Shown here in pieces: positions 15,387 to 27,500 of a stretch of 40,675 nt of DNA. The stretch spans positions 1-40,675 of the forward strand of contig NZ_FRAB01000053.1 in the NCBI RefSeq assembly GCF_900142195.1. Direction: 5' to 3'. The notes beneath the pieces were generated by a model. That model was not told the DNA's origin. It worked only from the letters and a program-made list of their open reading frames with translations, and ran no database searches. Each line of letters opens with the position of its first letter. Position 1 is the first letter of the stretch. The position numbers were made by a program, and so were the translations under genes. Origin of the DNA: Paraburkholderia terricola (GTDB lineage: Bacteria; Pseudomonadota; Gammaproteobacteria; Burkholderiales; Burkholderiaceae).

Positions 15387-16334
15387 TTAGCGGTTCAAAC
15401 CGGCTTCCTCGTCGGCGCCGATCGCCAGATTCATACATTGAATCGCCGCGCCCGACGCGCCCTTGCCCAGGTTGTCGAGGCGCGCGACAGTCACGAAACG
15501 CTCTTCATTGCCGAACACGAACAGGTCGACACGGTTGGTGTCGTTATTCGCCTGCACGTCGAAAAAGCCGCTGTCCAGGTTGGCTTCCGCATCGAACGGC
15601 GCGACGCGCACGAAGGCCTCGCCCGAGTAGTACTCGGTGAGCAGCGCTTGCACGTCTTGCGGCGTCGTCTTCTTGGAGAACTGGCTCGGCGAGAAGAAGG
15701 TGGTGACCGCGAGACCCTTGTAGAAGTCGCCGACGATCGGCGTGAAGACGGGCGCCGCCTTCAGGCCGGTATGCGCGGCCATTTCGGGCAGGTGCTTGTG
15801 CGTGAGACCGAGTGCGTACGGGCGCGGACTCTTGAGCTTCTGGTTGCCGGCCGCTTCATAGTCGGCAATCATTTTCTTGCCGCCGCCGCTGTAGCCGGTG
15901 ATCGAGTACGCGTGCGCGGCAAACTCCGGCGCCACCACGCCTGCTTCGACGAGCGGGCGCATGGCCAGCACGAAGGCCGACGCGTGGCAGCCCGGCACGG
16001 CGATGCGTTTGGCGGTGCGCAGACGCTCGCGCTGCGAGCGCGCCAGTTCCGGCAAGCCGTAGGCCCAGTCGGCGGCCGTGCGAAAGGCGGTGCTGGCATC
16101 GATCAGCACCGTGCGCTCGTTTGCCACCAGCGAAGCCGATTCGCGCGAGGCGACGTCGGGCAGGCACAGGAACGTGACGTCCGAAGCATTGATGAGACGG
16201 CGGCGCTCCTCGAGGTCCTTGCGCTTCGCTTCCTCGATACGCAGGATCTCCACGTCGGCGCGTTGCGACAGGTATTCGAAAATCTTCAGGCCGGTCGTGC
16301 CTTCCTGTCCGTCGACAAAAACTTTCGTGCTCAT
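15387..16334 (-). CDS. argC: N-acetyl-gamma-glutamyl-phosphate reductase, type 2
   Basis: A 315-aa enzyme for the third step of arginine biosynthesis: NADPH-dependent reduction of N-acetylglutamyl-5-phosphate to the semialdehyde. The N-terminal dinucleotide fold begins MSTKVFVDGQEGTTGLKI. The catalytic cysteine is Cys116 in AVPGCHASAF. HAYSITGYSGGGKKMI and LTHKHLPEMAAHTGL are type-2 ArgC signatures, and ~315 aa fits the shorter type-2 form rather than the ~345-aa type 1. It stands alone, as arginine genes are scattered in Burkholderiaceae. It ends at a strong terminator. No ARG-box is obvious upstream. Confidence 0.93.
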   Translation of the reverse strand: MSTKVFVDGQEGTTGLKIFEYLSQRADVEILRIEEAKRKDLEERRRLINASDVTFLCLPDVASRESASLVANERTVLIDASTAFRTAADWAYGLPELARSQRERLRTAKRIAVPGCHASAFVLAMRPLVEAGVVAPEFAAHAYSITGYSGGGKKMIADYEAAGNQKLKSPRPYALGLTHKHLPEMAAHTGLKAAPVFTPIVGDFYKGLAVTTFFSPSQFSKKTTPQDVQALLTEYYSGEAFVRVAPFDAEANLDSGFFDVQANNDTNRVDLFVFGNEERFVTVARLDNLGKGASGAAIQCMNLAIGADEEAGLNR

Positions 16335-16523
16335 CTCGATCTCACTGGCTTGCTGGAAACGGGGCGCGACGCCGCGCGGGAACGTTATTTTAAGACTTCA
16401 TGGCTGCGGGCGTGCAGAAAGGGTGAAAAAACGACGATGCGCGCCGAACGTGACGTCGGCATGACCTGTTGTCGGGTAGATGCGGGCCGATGCCGTCCGG
16501 TTCGCGGCGAACCGGGTGCTTGC

Positions 16524-17096
16524 CTAGCGTGCCGCGCCGATCCAACGCGCCGTCACGCCGGCAATGCGCGCGCCGAACATGCGCGCTGTTTCCAGATCGC
16601 CTGCGGGCGGCGCTTCTTCCGGCGAGGCGTCCGCCGGGGACTGCGCGAGCAGGCCGGTGAAGCCGCCGACATAGTTCAGGTCGTTGCGGGTCGCCGCCTT
16701 GGTGTTCGACGGCATCATGCCGGTGCCCGCCCAAATCATGCTGTGCTGCATCGCCAGCGTGACGAAGTACTGGATCGTCGAGAACTTGTCGCCGTTCATG
16801 GTCGCCGAATTGGTGAAACCGGCCGCGATCTTGTCTTTCCACGTTTGGCCGAACCACGGCTTCGAACTTGCGTCGGCGAATTTCTTGAAGTCGGCGGACG
16901 GGCCGCCCATGTACGTCGGCGCACCGAAGATGACGGCGTCGGCTGCGGCGAGTTCGGCCCACGACGCGTCGTCGATCTCGCCGACCGGCAGGAGTTTCGC
17001 GTCCGCTCCGGCTTCGAGCGCGCCCGCCAGTACGGCTTCCGCGACTTTCTTCGTATGTCCGTAGCCGCTGTGATACGCGATGACGATCTTCGACAT
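16524..17096 (-). CDS. WrbA-like flavodoxin / NAD(P)H:quinone oxidoreductase
   Basis: A 190-aa flavodoxin-fold protein. The FMN phosphate loop is KIVIAYHSGYGHTKKVAEAV. The second flavin loop includes AVIFGAPTYMGGPSADFKKF, followed by WKDKIAAGFTNSA and the tail TARMFGARIAGVTARW. The family carries FMN and many members reduce quinones with two electrons, limiting semiquinone radicals. It is close to WrbA in layout but lacks the full WrbA insert, so the general name is safer. The start at 17096 (MSKIV) has CGGAG 7 nt upstream; a Met five codons earlier (17111) is less likely. Monocistronic. Confidence 0.87.
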   Translation of the reverse strand: MSKIVIAYHSGYGHTKKVAEAVLAGALEAGADAKLLPVGEIDDASWAELAAADAVIFGAPTYMGGPSADFKKFADASSKPWFGQTWKDKIAAGFTNSATMNGDKFSTIQYFVTLAMQHSMIWAGTGMMPSNTKAATRNDLNYVGGFTGLLAQSPADASPEEAPPAGDLETARMFGARIAGVTARWIGAAR

Positions 17097-17351
17097 GACA
17101 ATCTCCGGCAAGTGAAAGAGAACGTGGATTCAGCGACCGCACGCGGATGCTGCGGCGCAGGACATCTGGATGCATGCCGCTTCTAGTCCGGCTGCACACA
17201 TTAGCTCGCGCGGATGATGGGAAGTTCGCGGCGGGGCAATCTGATCGCAGCAGTCTGCCCGTCCCCGGTCCGCCCTGGGCCTCCTGACGGCCGGGCATCG
17301 CTGCGGTCGCCCAGCGGCGCATCCGGTCGACGCACGACGCACTAGCCGAAG

Positions 17352-17954
17352 CTACCGCCCGTAATTGACGACCATCCGCGCGCTGCCAAGCGTCGCGGTG
17401 CCGATCTCGTGATCGAACATCAGCGCGGGACGGCCTTGCGCGAGGCGGAGGTCGGCCGTGTTCAGCGCATAAACGGTGATGACGTAGCGATGCGGTTTGC
17501 CGGGCGGCGGGCAAGGGCCGCCATAGCCGTCGATGTCGAAGTCGTTGCGGGCCTCCACCGCGCCGAGTTTCTTCAGGAAGCCGGAGGAACTGGCGTTCTC
17601 CGGCAAGCTTCCGACGGTGGCCGGAATGCCCGCCACCGCCCAATGCCACCAGCCGCGGCCCGGCGCATCCTGATCGAACATGGTGACCGCGAAACTGCGG
17701 GTGCCGGGCGGCGCGTCGCGCCACGTCAACTGCGGCGAGCGATTGCCGCCCTTGCAGTCGTCCTGATTGAAAACCTGTGCGGCGTCAACGGTACCGCCGG
17801 AGCGAAAGCTGGCGCTGGTCAGCGCGAATGCACCCTCGGCGAGCGCATGAGGGCCGTTCGCCGCCACTAACGCGAGACCCAGCATCGCGCAAGTGAACGA
17901 CGGCATACGGCGAAATGGCGAAGCGAGCGAAACAACCAGGCAACGCGAGCGCAT
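17352..17954 (-). CDS. Exported YbhB/YbcL-type PEBP family protein
   Basis: A 200-aa phosphatidylethanolamine-binding-protein-like fold with an N-terminal export signal (FTCAMLGLALVAANGPHALAEG). Motifs: VFNQDDCKGGNRSPQLTWRDAPPGTRSFAVTMFDQDAPG, WWHWAVAGIP, then GGPCPPPGKPHRYVITVYAL. These are the ligand-pocket DPD/GxHR-type signatures of the Raf-kinase-inhibitor-like group. The bacterial role is poorly known; small-ligand binding in the periplasm is plausible. AGGAG lies before the ATG at 17954, but an internal Met (MPSFTC) at 17906 would give a more typical signal peptide. A single gene. Confidence 0.86.
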   Translation of the reverse strand: MRSRCLVVSLASPFRRMPSFTCAMLGLALVAANGPHALAEGAFALTSASFRSGGTVDAAQVFNQDDCKGGNRSPQLTWRDAPPGTRSFAVTMFDQDAPGRGWWHWAVAGIPATVGSLPENASSSGFLKKLGAVEARNDFDIDGYGGPCPPPGKPHRYVITVYALNTADLRLAQGRPALMFDHEIGTATLGSARMVVNYGR

Positions 17955-18212
17955 GTGCCGGTTCTCCTGTCAGGGCGCGAGGCGGTGGCCGCGCGATGGT
18001 TATTGTCCCTATTCCGTGCCCCAGGGTCGGATCAAGTCTAACATTAGCTCTGCGCATCATTGTTGTGCTTCGGCGCCTTTGCCCACCCGAAATCAGCTAT
18101 AGTCCGAGGATTATCCGCGTGGAGCGGGGCCGTATAAGCGATCAGTCTAAGTACGAAGAAAAAAGACATGTCAGATGTTCTGGAGAGTGGTTTATTCGTA
18201 GAGGGGAGCGCA

Positions 18213-18902
18213 ATGCAAGATCCAGTCAGGGTCGTGGTCGCCGACGACCATCCGGTAATTCTGTTCGGCGCCGAGCAAGCCTTGCTCAAATTCCCCGGAT
18301 TGCAGGTCGTCGCACGGGCGCGACAATCAACGGAACTGATCAAGGTGCTGCAAACAGTTGCTTGCGACGTGTTGGTCACTGATCTGGCCATGCCTGGCGG
18401 CCAGTATGGCGATGGGCTGCCGCTGATCGGCTATCTGCGCCGCAATTTTCCCGATCTGCCAATTGTCGTGCTGACGATGTTGGAGAATGCCGCGTTGCTT
18501 AAGCGGCTGAGCGAAATTGGCGTGACCTCGGTCGTCAACAAGTCGGATGATCTGAGTCATATCGGCCTCGCGGTGCAGCATGTGAGCCGCCGCCTCGAAT
18601 ACATGAGTCCGTCCGTCAAGGCGTCGCTTGATGCGCTTCGGATGAACGCCGGTGGTAAGAACGAAGAGGTGATGCTGTCGAGGCGCGAACTCGAAGTCGT
18701 GCGCCTGTTCGTGTCGGGCATGACGATCAAGGAAATCTCGGAGCAACTCAATCGCAGCATCAAGACCATCAGCACGCAGAAAAATACGGCGATGCGCAAG
18801 CTCGGCATCGATCGCGATTCCGAGTTGTTCCAGTATGCGCAGAGCAACGGCCTGCTGAATCTCTCGTCTCACTCCGTGGAAGACAAGGGCGATCTGCATT
18901 AA
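18213..18902 (+). CDS. NarL/RcsB-like response regulator (orphan)
   Basis: A 229-aa two-component response regulator. The receiver domain (about 5-125) has acidic pair Asp11/Asp12 in VVADDHPV, phosphoacceptor Asp57 in LVTDLAMPG, VVLTM, and Lys in VVNKSDD. The C-terminal LuxR-type HTH (about 155-215) has LSRRELEVVRLFVSGMTIKEI and SIKTISTQKNTAMRKLGI, closest in style to RcsB and other NarL-type regulators. GGGGAG lies 6 nt before the ATG at 18213; the upstream ATG at 18168 has a weaker site. No histidine kinase is in the window, so the signal and partner are unknown. A -10-like TATAGT lies at 18098-18103. Confidence 0.88.
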   Translation: MQDPVRVVVADDHPVILFGAEQALLKFPGLQVVARARQSTELIKVLQTVACDVLVTDLAMPGGQYGDGLPLIGYLRRNFPDLPIVVLTMLENAALLKRLSEIGVTSVVNKSDDLSHIGLAVQHVSRRLEYMSPSVKASLDALRMNAGGKNEEVMLSRRELEVVRLFVSGMTIKEISEQLNRSIKTISTQKNTAMRKLGIDRDSELFQYAQSNGLLNLSSHSVEDKGDLH

Positions 18903-18931
18903 TTTCACGTGCTTTTCGTGAGCAAAAAGAA

Positions 18932-18962
18932 AAGGCCGCCTGTCGATGAGACAGGCGGCCTT
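18932..18962 (-). terminator. Terminator of pyrE
   Basis: AAGGCCGCCTGTC (18932-18944) and GACAGGCGGCCTT (18950-18962) form a perfect 13-bp stem with a 5-nt loop. The T-rich tail (TTTTCTTTTT) is on the minus strand, so it serves pyrE, with the response-regulator gene ending on the other side. Confidence 0.85.
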
Positions 18963-19005
18963 GTCATTCAGGCCGCATAAGCGGCCGCGTTCGTTGCCGG
19001 CGTGC

Positions 19006-19692
19006 TTACTGCGGCGCCGAGGTGGCGCCGCCGTGGGCTGCCGACCATTCGGCCGGCGCATGCAGGAATTTTTCCACTTCGTCGAGCGTGTTCGTGTCGA
19101 AGTACCTGTTTTCCTTCGCGACACGCAACACGTCCCACCACGTGGCGAGCGCGTGCAGATCGACGTCGATGTCTTTCAGCACGGACACGCTTTCCTTGAA
19201 GATGTTGTAGTGGAACAGCACGAAGCAGTGGTTCACCGTGGCACCCGCGCCGCGCAGCGCATTGATGAAGTTGATCTTGCTGCGGCTGTCCGTGGTCAGG
19301 TCTTCGACCAGCAGCACGCGTTGGCCCTCGGTCAGCAGACCTTCGATCTGCGCGTTACGGCCGAAACCCTTCGGCTTCTTGCGCACGTATTGCATCGGCA
19401 CCATCAGGCGGTCGGAAAGCCATGCGGCGAACGGGATGCCGGCGGTTTCGCCACCGGCGACGGCGTCGATCTGCTCATAGCCGACGTCGCGCAGGAGGGT
19501 GGTTTCGGCCATTTCCATCAGGCCGCGGCGCACGCGCGGATACGAAATCAGCTTGCGGCAGTCGATATAAACCGGGCTCGCCCAGCCGGACGTGAAAATG
19601 TACGGTTTCTCCGCGTTGAAGTGCACTGCCTGGACTTCCAGCAGCATCTTGGCGGTGGTGTCGGAGATCGTCTGGCGATCGAAGCCTGTCAT
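19006..19692 (-). CDS. pyrE: Orotate phosphoribosyltransferase
   Basis: A 228-aa enzyme that converts orotate plus PRPP to orotidine-5'-phosphate in pyrimidine synthesis. Residues ~25-60 have NAEKPYIFTSGWASPVYIDCRKLISYP, followed by AVAGGETAGIPFAAW, VRKKPKGFGRNAQIEG and the PRPP-binding loop VLLVEDLTTDSRSKINF (near 129). This is a divergent sub-type in which the usual VEDVITTG is VEDLTTDS. The start at 19692 is supported by AAGGA 7 nt upstream; the reading frame remains open to 20079 but the added part lacks family sequence and is Arg/Pro-rich. Divergent from an MFS gene. Confidence 0.9.
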   Translation of the reverse strand: MTGFDRQTISDTTAKMLLEVQAVHFNAEKPYIFTSGWASPVYIDCRKLISYPRVRRGLMEMAETTLLRDVGYEQIDAVAGGETAGIPFAAWLSDRLMVPMQYVRKKPKGFGRNAQIEGLLTEGQRVLLVEDLTTDSRSKINFINALRGAGATVNHCFVLFHYNIFKESVSVLKDIDVDLHALATWWDVLRVAKENRYFDTNTLDEVEKFLHAPAEWSAAHGGATSAPQ

Positions 19693-20095
19693 GGGCGAAT
19701 CCTTGGGTGTGAGCGGGGAGAAGCGGACGCGGGGCCCGGTGGCGCAGCGAGCGACGTATGCCGCGCCATGCTGGGCGGCGCCTTGATAGGCACGCCTTGA
19801 TGGGCGAATACGCAACCGGTCAGTGGAGTGCAGGCCGGTTTTTGCTGCGCGCGTAGGCCGACATTTTACTCGAAATGAGCACTTTCGAGGAGGCGATGGT
19901 GGGCGCCGGCGGCGAATGGCGGTCGTGGGGAGCGCGCCGGGCGGGCCGCCGGAGCGGTGGCGGGAGCGGCTGTCCGGCGGTTTTGCATAGGCTTTTTGGT
20001 CAGCTTGTGAGCAGGCTGGGGCGCCTTTACACTCACGCGAATTTCCTGCGCGCCGGTTTATCGTTGCCGGCCGTCCCACCTACGGAATACCTTCG
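19693..20095. other. 403-bp divergent gap between pyrE and the MFS gene
   Basis: No gene. It holds a short direct repeat, CGCCTTGAT at 19779-19787 and 19793-19801 (14-bp period), in the pyrE leader, and a pyrE-directed -10-like TAAAAT (minus strand, 19863-19868) without a good -35. No terminator-antiterminator attenuator is obvious. Confidence 0.4.
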
Positions 20096-21328
20096 ATGAC
20101 CGCCGTTTCCCCCGCTGCCGCCGCCGGTGCATCCATCAGGAATGGCTACGCCGGCCGCGCGTTGATCGCCTCGATACTCGGCTATGCAATGGACGGCTTC
20201 GATCTGCTGATCCTCGGTTTCATGCTGCCGGCCATTGCCGCCGACCTGCATCTGAGTTCCGCGCAAGCCGGCTCGCTCGTCACGTGGACGCTGATCGGCG
20301 CGGTGGCGGGCGGTCTGATCTTCGGCGTATTGAGCGACTATTTCGGACGCGTGCGAATGTTGACGTGGACGATCCTGATCTTCGCCGTCTTCACGGGTTT
20401 GTGCGCGCTGGCGCAAGGTTACGCCGATCTATTGACCTACCGGACCATCGCCGGCATCGGACTAGGCGGCGAGTTCGGCATCGGGATGACCTTGGTGGCC
20501 GAAGCGTGGCCGGCGTCGCAGCGGGCGCGCGTGTCGTCGTATGTCGGGCTCGGATGGCAGTTCGGCGTGCTCGGCGCCGCTTTGCTGACGCCGCTGCTGT
20601 TGCCGGTGATCGGCTGGCGCGGCATGTTCGCGCTTGGCTTGCTGCCCGCCGTGGTGTCTTTCTTTGTACGACGGCGGGTCGAGGAGCCGACGCTGTTTAC
20701 CGAGCGCGCGGCGCGCGGTATGCGCACGCTGCCGTTGAAATTGCTGGTGGCCGATGGAAGGACCGCGCGCGCGAGCATGGGCGTCGCGATTCTCTGCTCG
20801 GTGCAGAACTTCGGCTATTACGGGCTGATGATCTGGCTTCCGAGTTATCTGTCGAAAACCTTCGGCTACTCGCTGACCAAATCCGGCGTGTGGACCGCGG
20901 TCACGGTGCTCGGCATGGCGTGCGGCATCTGGCTGTTCGGCATGGCCGCCGACCGCTTCGGCCGCAAGCCGGCCTTTCTGTTTTATCAGGCGGGCGCGGT
21001 GGTGATGGTATTCGTCTACGCCCATCTGACGACACCCATGACGCTCCTGATCGGTGGCGCGGCGATGGGCGTGTTCGTCAATGGGATGATCGGCGGTTAT
21101 GGCGCGTTGATCTCCGAGCTTTATCCGACCGAGGCGCGCGCCACCGCGCAGAACGTGTTGTTCAACATTGGACGGGCGATGGGCGGTTTTGGACCCGTCG
21201 CGGTGGGTGCGCTGGCCGCGCGCTATTCGTTCGGCGCCGCGCTCGCCGTGCTCGCGTCGATCTATTTGCTCGATATCTTCGCGACGCTTTTTCTGATTCC
21301 CGAACGGCGCGGCGCCGAACTTCAGTAA
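20096..21328 (+). CDS. MFS transporter, AAHS (aromatic acid:H+ symporter) type
   Basis: A 410-aa inner-membrane protein with about 12 hydrophobic segments. Signatures: ASILGYAMDGFDLLILGFMLP (first helix with the Asp of the AAHS group), GLIFGVLSDYFGRVRML (loop 2-3 MFS motif), GEFGIGMTLVAEAWPASQRARVSSY, and GMAADRFGRKPAF after helix 8. The closest style is the 4-hydroxybenzoate/benzoate/shikimate proton symporter group, so an aromatic or organic acid is the probable cargo, but the substrate cannot be set. No catabolic gene is next to it. The start at 20096 is the first Met and has only a weak ribosome binding site. Confidence 0.86.
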   Translation: MTAVSPAAAAGASIRNGYAGRALIASILGYAMDGFDLLILGFMLPAIAADLHLSSAQAGSLVTWTLIGAVAGGLIFGVLSDYFGRVRMLTWTILIFAVFTGLCALAQGYADLLTYRTIAGIGLGGEFGIGMTLVAEAWPASQRARVSSYVGLGWQFGVLGAALLTPLLLPVIGWRGMFALGLLPAVVSFFVRRRVEEPTLFTERAARGMRTLPLKLLVADGRTARASMGVAILCSVQNFGYYGLMIWLPSYLSKTFGYSLTKSGVWTAVTVLGMACGIWLFGMAADRFGRKPAFLFYQAGAVVMVFVYAHLTTPMTLLIGGAAMGVFVNGMIGGYGALISELYPTEARATAQNVLFNIGRAMGGFGPVAVGALAARYSFGAALAVLASIYLLDIFATLFLIPERRGAELQ

Positions 21329-21650
21329 GCTTGGACGACCGCCAATGACGCCCAAATGCCGATGCATGACAACGCGCCGAATGCCCGCTGGATGCGGCGT
21401 TGCAGCATTGTCCGCCGCTGTTTCGCCAATGGCGCGGCGCGTTAACCACCCAGTGCATCGACGCATCCGGGGTGTACACTAACCGACCCGCGCAGCACTT
21501 CCGCACCGTCTTGTCCTCCGCCGAGGTTCGACGCCGCGCCCAACCGGCGCATGCGAAAACCGCCTCAGTCGATCATTCATTCGATAGATGCAAGCGACGC
21601 CAACGGTGCGGTGTGCCGGGCCCAATTTCTTACGTCTCGCAGGCCAAAAA
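21329..21650. other. 322-bp leader region upstream of maeB
   Basis: No gene recognised. It probably holds the maeB promoter; TACACT at 21475-21480 could be a -10 but has no -35 at proper spacing. No riboswitch-like structure was recognised by eye. Confidence 0.35.
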
Positions 21651-23933
<2,283 letters not shown>

Positions 23934-23990
23934 TGCAGGTAGTTTGATGGTGAAGCGGCGCCGCATCGCGGCGTTCGCGACAAGCTGACG

Positions 23991-24025
23991 AAAACGCCGC
24001 GGGAGTTGATTCCGTGGCGTTTTTT
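23991..24025 (+). terminator. Terminator of maeB
   Basis: AAACGCCGCGG pairs with CCGTGGCGTTT (one G-T wobble) across a 9-nt loop and is followed by T6. Confidence 0.8.
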
Positions 24026-24426
24026 ATTTGCAGGTTCGGTCTGTGCGACTTGTCGTCCTAATGCATCTCAATGTGATGAGCGTCTTTTAAGAGTGCTCTT
24101 ATTCGATTTTCTGTGACACTTTTGTAAAGTTGTTCCCGAAGCGCAGCACACCGCGATGACAACGGAATAGTCGGCAGTTCAATCCGTGGATCGTCCGGCG
24201 CGGCGCTTCGTCTTGGTGGTTGGTTGATAGTTGGGTCGTTGGTAGTTGGTAGTTGGTAGTTGATGATGTTGCAGTAGAAGTTCGTAGTTGCAGTAGAAGT
24301 TAGCAGTTCCTGTTGTTTGTTTTTGATTGGTTGTTGTGTTGTTGTGTTGTTGTGTTGTTGTGTTGTTGCAAGAGGCAGTACCGCTTGTTCTCGTACACAC
24401 GCATCATGTGTCGAAACAAGCAAAAA
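24026..24426. other. Gene-free stretch around the repeat cluster
   Basis: Between the maeB terminator and the next gene's terminator there is no supported gene. Apart from the short repeats I see no promoter, tRNA or RNA structure in it. The low GC content differs sharply from both flanks. Confidence 0.5.
24238..24368. repeat. Cluster of short tandem repeats (7-, 19- and 8-bp units)
   Basis: The + strand is almost pure G/T with some A. GTTGGTA occurs three times in tandem (24238-24258). A 15-bp direct repeat GTTGCAGTAGAAGTT occurs at 24268-24282 and 24287-24301 (19-bp period). TTGTTGTG is repeated 4.75 times (24331-24368). Such repeats can vary in copy number by replication slippage. The minus-strand frame through them (Thr/Gln/Asn-rich) has no ribosome binding site and is not called as a gene. 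Confidence 0.8.
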
Positions 24427-24460
24427 AAAAGGCGGCTATCCGAGAGGACAGCCGCCTTTT
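24427..24460 (-). terminator. Terminator of the indolepyruvate oxidoreductase gene
   Basis: AAAAGGCGGCT (24427-24437) pairs with AGCCGCCTTTT (24450-24460); minus-strand transcripts run into a nine-T tract. It lies 44 bp past the gene's stop. Confidence 0.85.
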
Positions 24461-24503
24461 CCGTTTCCGGGGCCCATGATGTGGGCCGACGCGGCCAGCC
24501 GGA

Positions 24504-27500
24504 TTACGCCGCGTGTTGCGTCTTTCCGGTCTCGGTGGAGCGCCAGCGCGTCAGCAATTCGTTCCACTTGACGCGCACGCCCTTCAGGTTGTTTTCCTTC
24601 ACGTGACCGTAGCCGCGAATGCCGTCCGGCAGATTCGCGAGTTCCATGGCCAGCTCACGTTTCTGCGCGGTCAGGCCGCCAATCAGTTCACGCACGAGCG
24701 CTTCATATTCGCCGATCAGCGCACGTTCGGTACGGCGCTCTTCTGTTTTGCCGAACGGGTCCAACGCAGTGCCGCGCAGGAATTTGAGCTTGGCCAGCAC
24801 GTGCATCGCGTTGAACACCCACGGTCCATACTTCTTCTTGATCAGATGACCTTGAGCGTCTTTCTTCGAGAACACCGGCGGCGCGAGATGGATATGCAGT
24901 TTCCAGTCGCCTTCGAAACTCGCCTTCAGTTTGTCGATGAACGCGGGGTCGCTGTAGAGGCGCGCAACCTCGTACTCATCTTTGTACGCCATCAGCTTGT
25001 GCAGATTCTTCGCCACGGCTTCGGTCAACGGCAACTGATCGTCGGCCGAATCGAGCGCCGACTCGGCTGCGCGTACTTGCGCGACCAACGCGCGATAACG
25101 CTCGGCGTACGCCGCGTTCTGCCACGCGACAAGGTAGTCGGCACGCTTGTCGATCAGCCTGTCGAGCGCCTTCGGCGTATGTAGCGAGATGATCTTGCCG
25201 CTTGCAGTTTCAGTAGCGGCGCCGCGTCCTTGCGACTGCGCGAGCTTGCGCACCGCAGCCAGATCGTGCGCTGCACGACGGCCCCACTCGAAGGCGGCCC
25301 GGTTCTTTTCGACCTGAACGTCGTTCAACTCGATCGCGCGCATCAGCGACTGATACGTGAGCGGCACCCAGCCACGCTGCCATGCGTAACCGAGCACGAA
25401 CGGATTCGTATAGATCGCGTCGCCGAGCAGCGCGACGGCGAAGTGGTTCGCATCGACCGTATCGACGCACTCGTCGCCCGCTCCGGCGCGCACGTCGGCT
25501 TCGGTGCTGCTGCCGGGAAAGCGCCAGTTCGGGTTCTTGATCAGTTCCGCTGTCGGCGTGTGCGCGCTGTTCAGCACAACGCGCGTATGGCCTGCCTGCA
25601 TCCGCGAGACGCATTCGTCGCTTGCCGTGACGATCGCGTCGCAGCCGATCACGAGACTCGCCTCGCCCATTGCAATGCGCGTTGCGTGGATATCGTCCGG
25701 TTTCTGCGCGATCTGTACGTGGCTCATCACGGCGCCGCCCTTCTGGGCGAGGCCGGTGACGTCGAGCACGGTGACGCCCTTGTTCTCCAGATGCGCGGCC
25801 ATGCCGAGCAGCGCGCCGATTGTGACGACGCCCGTGCCGCCGACGCCCGTCACCAGCACGCCGTAAGGGCGGCCGATCGACGGCAATGCGGGTTCCGGCA
25901 CCGGCGGCATGGCATCGGCGACGATGCCCGACGCGGCTTTCGGCTTACGCAACTGCCCACCTTCGATCGACACGAAACTCGGACAGAATCCGTTCACGCA
26001 CGAAAAGTCCTTGTTGCACGTCGACTGGTTGATCTGACGTTTGGTGCCGTATTCGGTATCGACCGGTTCGACCGACAGGCAATTCGACTTCACCGAGCAA
26101 TCTCCGCAGCCTTCGCACACGGCTTCGTTGATGACGACGCGGCGTGCCGGATCCGGATACGTGCCGCGTTTGCGGCGGCGGCGCTTCTCGGTCGCGCAGG
26201 TCTGGTCGTAGATCAGGATCGTGGTGCCGGGAACCTCGCGTAGCTGGCGCTGCACTTCGTCGAGCTTGTCGCGATGGTGGATGTCGATACCCGGCGCGAG
26301 GCCCACATTCGCGTGGTACTTCTCCGGCTCGTCGGTGACGATGACGATCTTCGTCGCGCCTTCGGCGGCGAGTTGATGCGTGATCTGCGGCACGGTCAGC
26401 ACGCCGTCGACCGGCTGGCCGCCCGTCATCGCGACCGCGTCGTTATAGAGAATCTTGTAGGTGATGTTCGCCTTCGACGCGATCGCCGCGCGAATCGCGA
26501 GCAGGCCCGAGTGGAAGTAAGTGCCGTCGCCCAGATTGGCGAACACATGCTTGTCGTGGGTGAACGGCGCCTGGCCGATCCACGCGACGCCTTCGCCGCC
26601 CATCTGGCTGAACGTGCTGGTGCTGCGGTCCATCCACACAGTCATGTAGTGACAGCCGATGCCGGCCATCGCACGCGAGCCTTCCGGGACATTGGTCGAC
26701 GTGTTGTGCGGGCAGCCGGAGCAGAACCACGGCTTGCGTTCGGCTTCCACGCGCGGCCGCGCGAGCGCCTTTTCCTTCGCCTCGATGACCGCGATGCGCG
26801 CGGCGATGCGAGCGCGTACGTCGGACGGTAGATCGAACTTGTCGAGCCGCGTGGCGATCGCCTTGGCGATGATGGCCGGCGAGAGCTCGTAATGCGCCGG
26901 CAGCAGCCAGTTGCCCATCGGCACCGACCATTCGCCGCCCGCGCCGTCTTTCTCGTCGAACTTGCCGAACACGCGCGGACGCTGCGCGTCCGGCCAGTTG
27001 TACAGTTCTTCCTTGATCGCGTATTCGAGAATCTGGCGCTTTTCCTCGACCACCAGGATTTCATGGAGGCCGCGTGCGAAGGCTTGCGCGCCTTGTGCCT
27101 CGAGCGGCCAGACGCAACCCACCTTGTACAAGCGAATGCCGATGCGCGAACAGGTATCGTCGTCGAGACCGAGGTCGGTCAGCGCCTGACGCACATCGAG
27201 ATAAGCCTTGCCGCCGGTCATGATGCCGAAGCGCGCATCGGCCGAATCGATTTCCACGCGATCCAGTTTGTTCGCGCGCACGTAGGCGAGCGCCGCGTAC
27301 CACTTGTAGTCGAGCAGACGCGCTTCCTGCACGAGCGGCGGATCCGGCCAACGGATGTTCAAGCCGCCTTCAGGCATCGCGAAGTCGTCCGGCAGGATGA
27401 TCTTCGTGCGGTGCGGATCGATATCGACCGAAGCCGACGATTCCACGACGTCGGTCACGCACTTCATCGCGACCCACAGGCCGGAATAGCGGCTCATTGC

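Noticed and set aside
15300..17186. 628-aa plus-strand frame opposite argC and the flavodoxin gene.
   Set aside because: Arg/His/Val-rich shadow of real minus-strand genes, typical of GC-rich DNA; no domain or ribosome binding site.
19693..20079. N-terminal extension of PyrE.
   Set aside because: The extra ~129 residues are Arg/Pro/Ala-rich with no family match; start at 19692 has a ribosome binding site and family length.
24238..24368. Repeats as a possible CRISPR array.
   Set aside because: Units of 7-19 bp in near-perfect tandem without spacers of constant length, no cas genes.
24058..24423. Thr/Gln/Asn-rich 121-aa minus-strand frame that might look like a prion-like protein.
   Set aside because: It is the translation of simple repeats, with no ribosome binding site.
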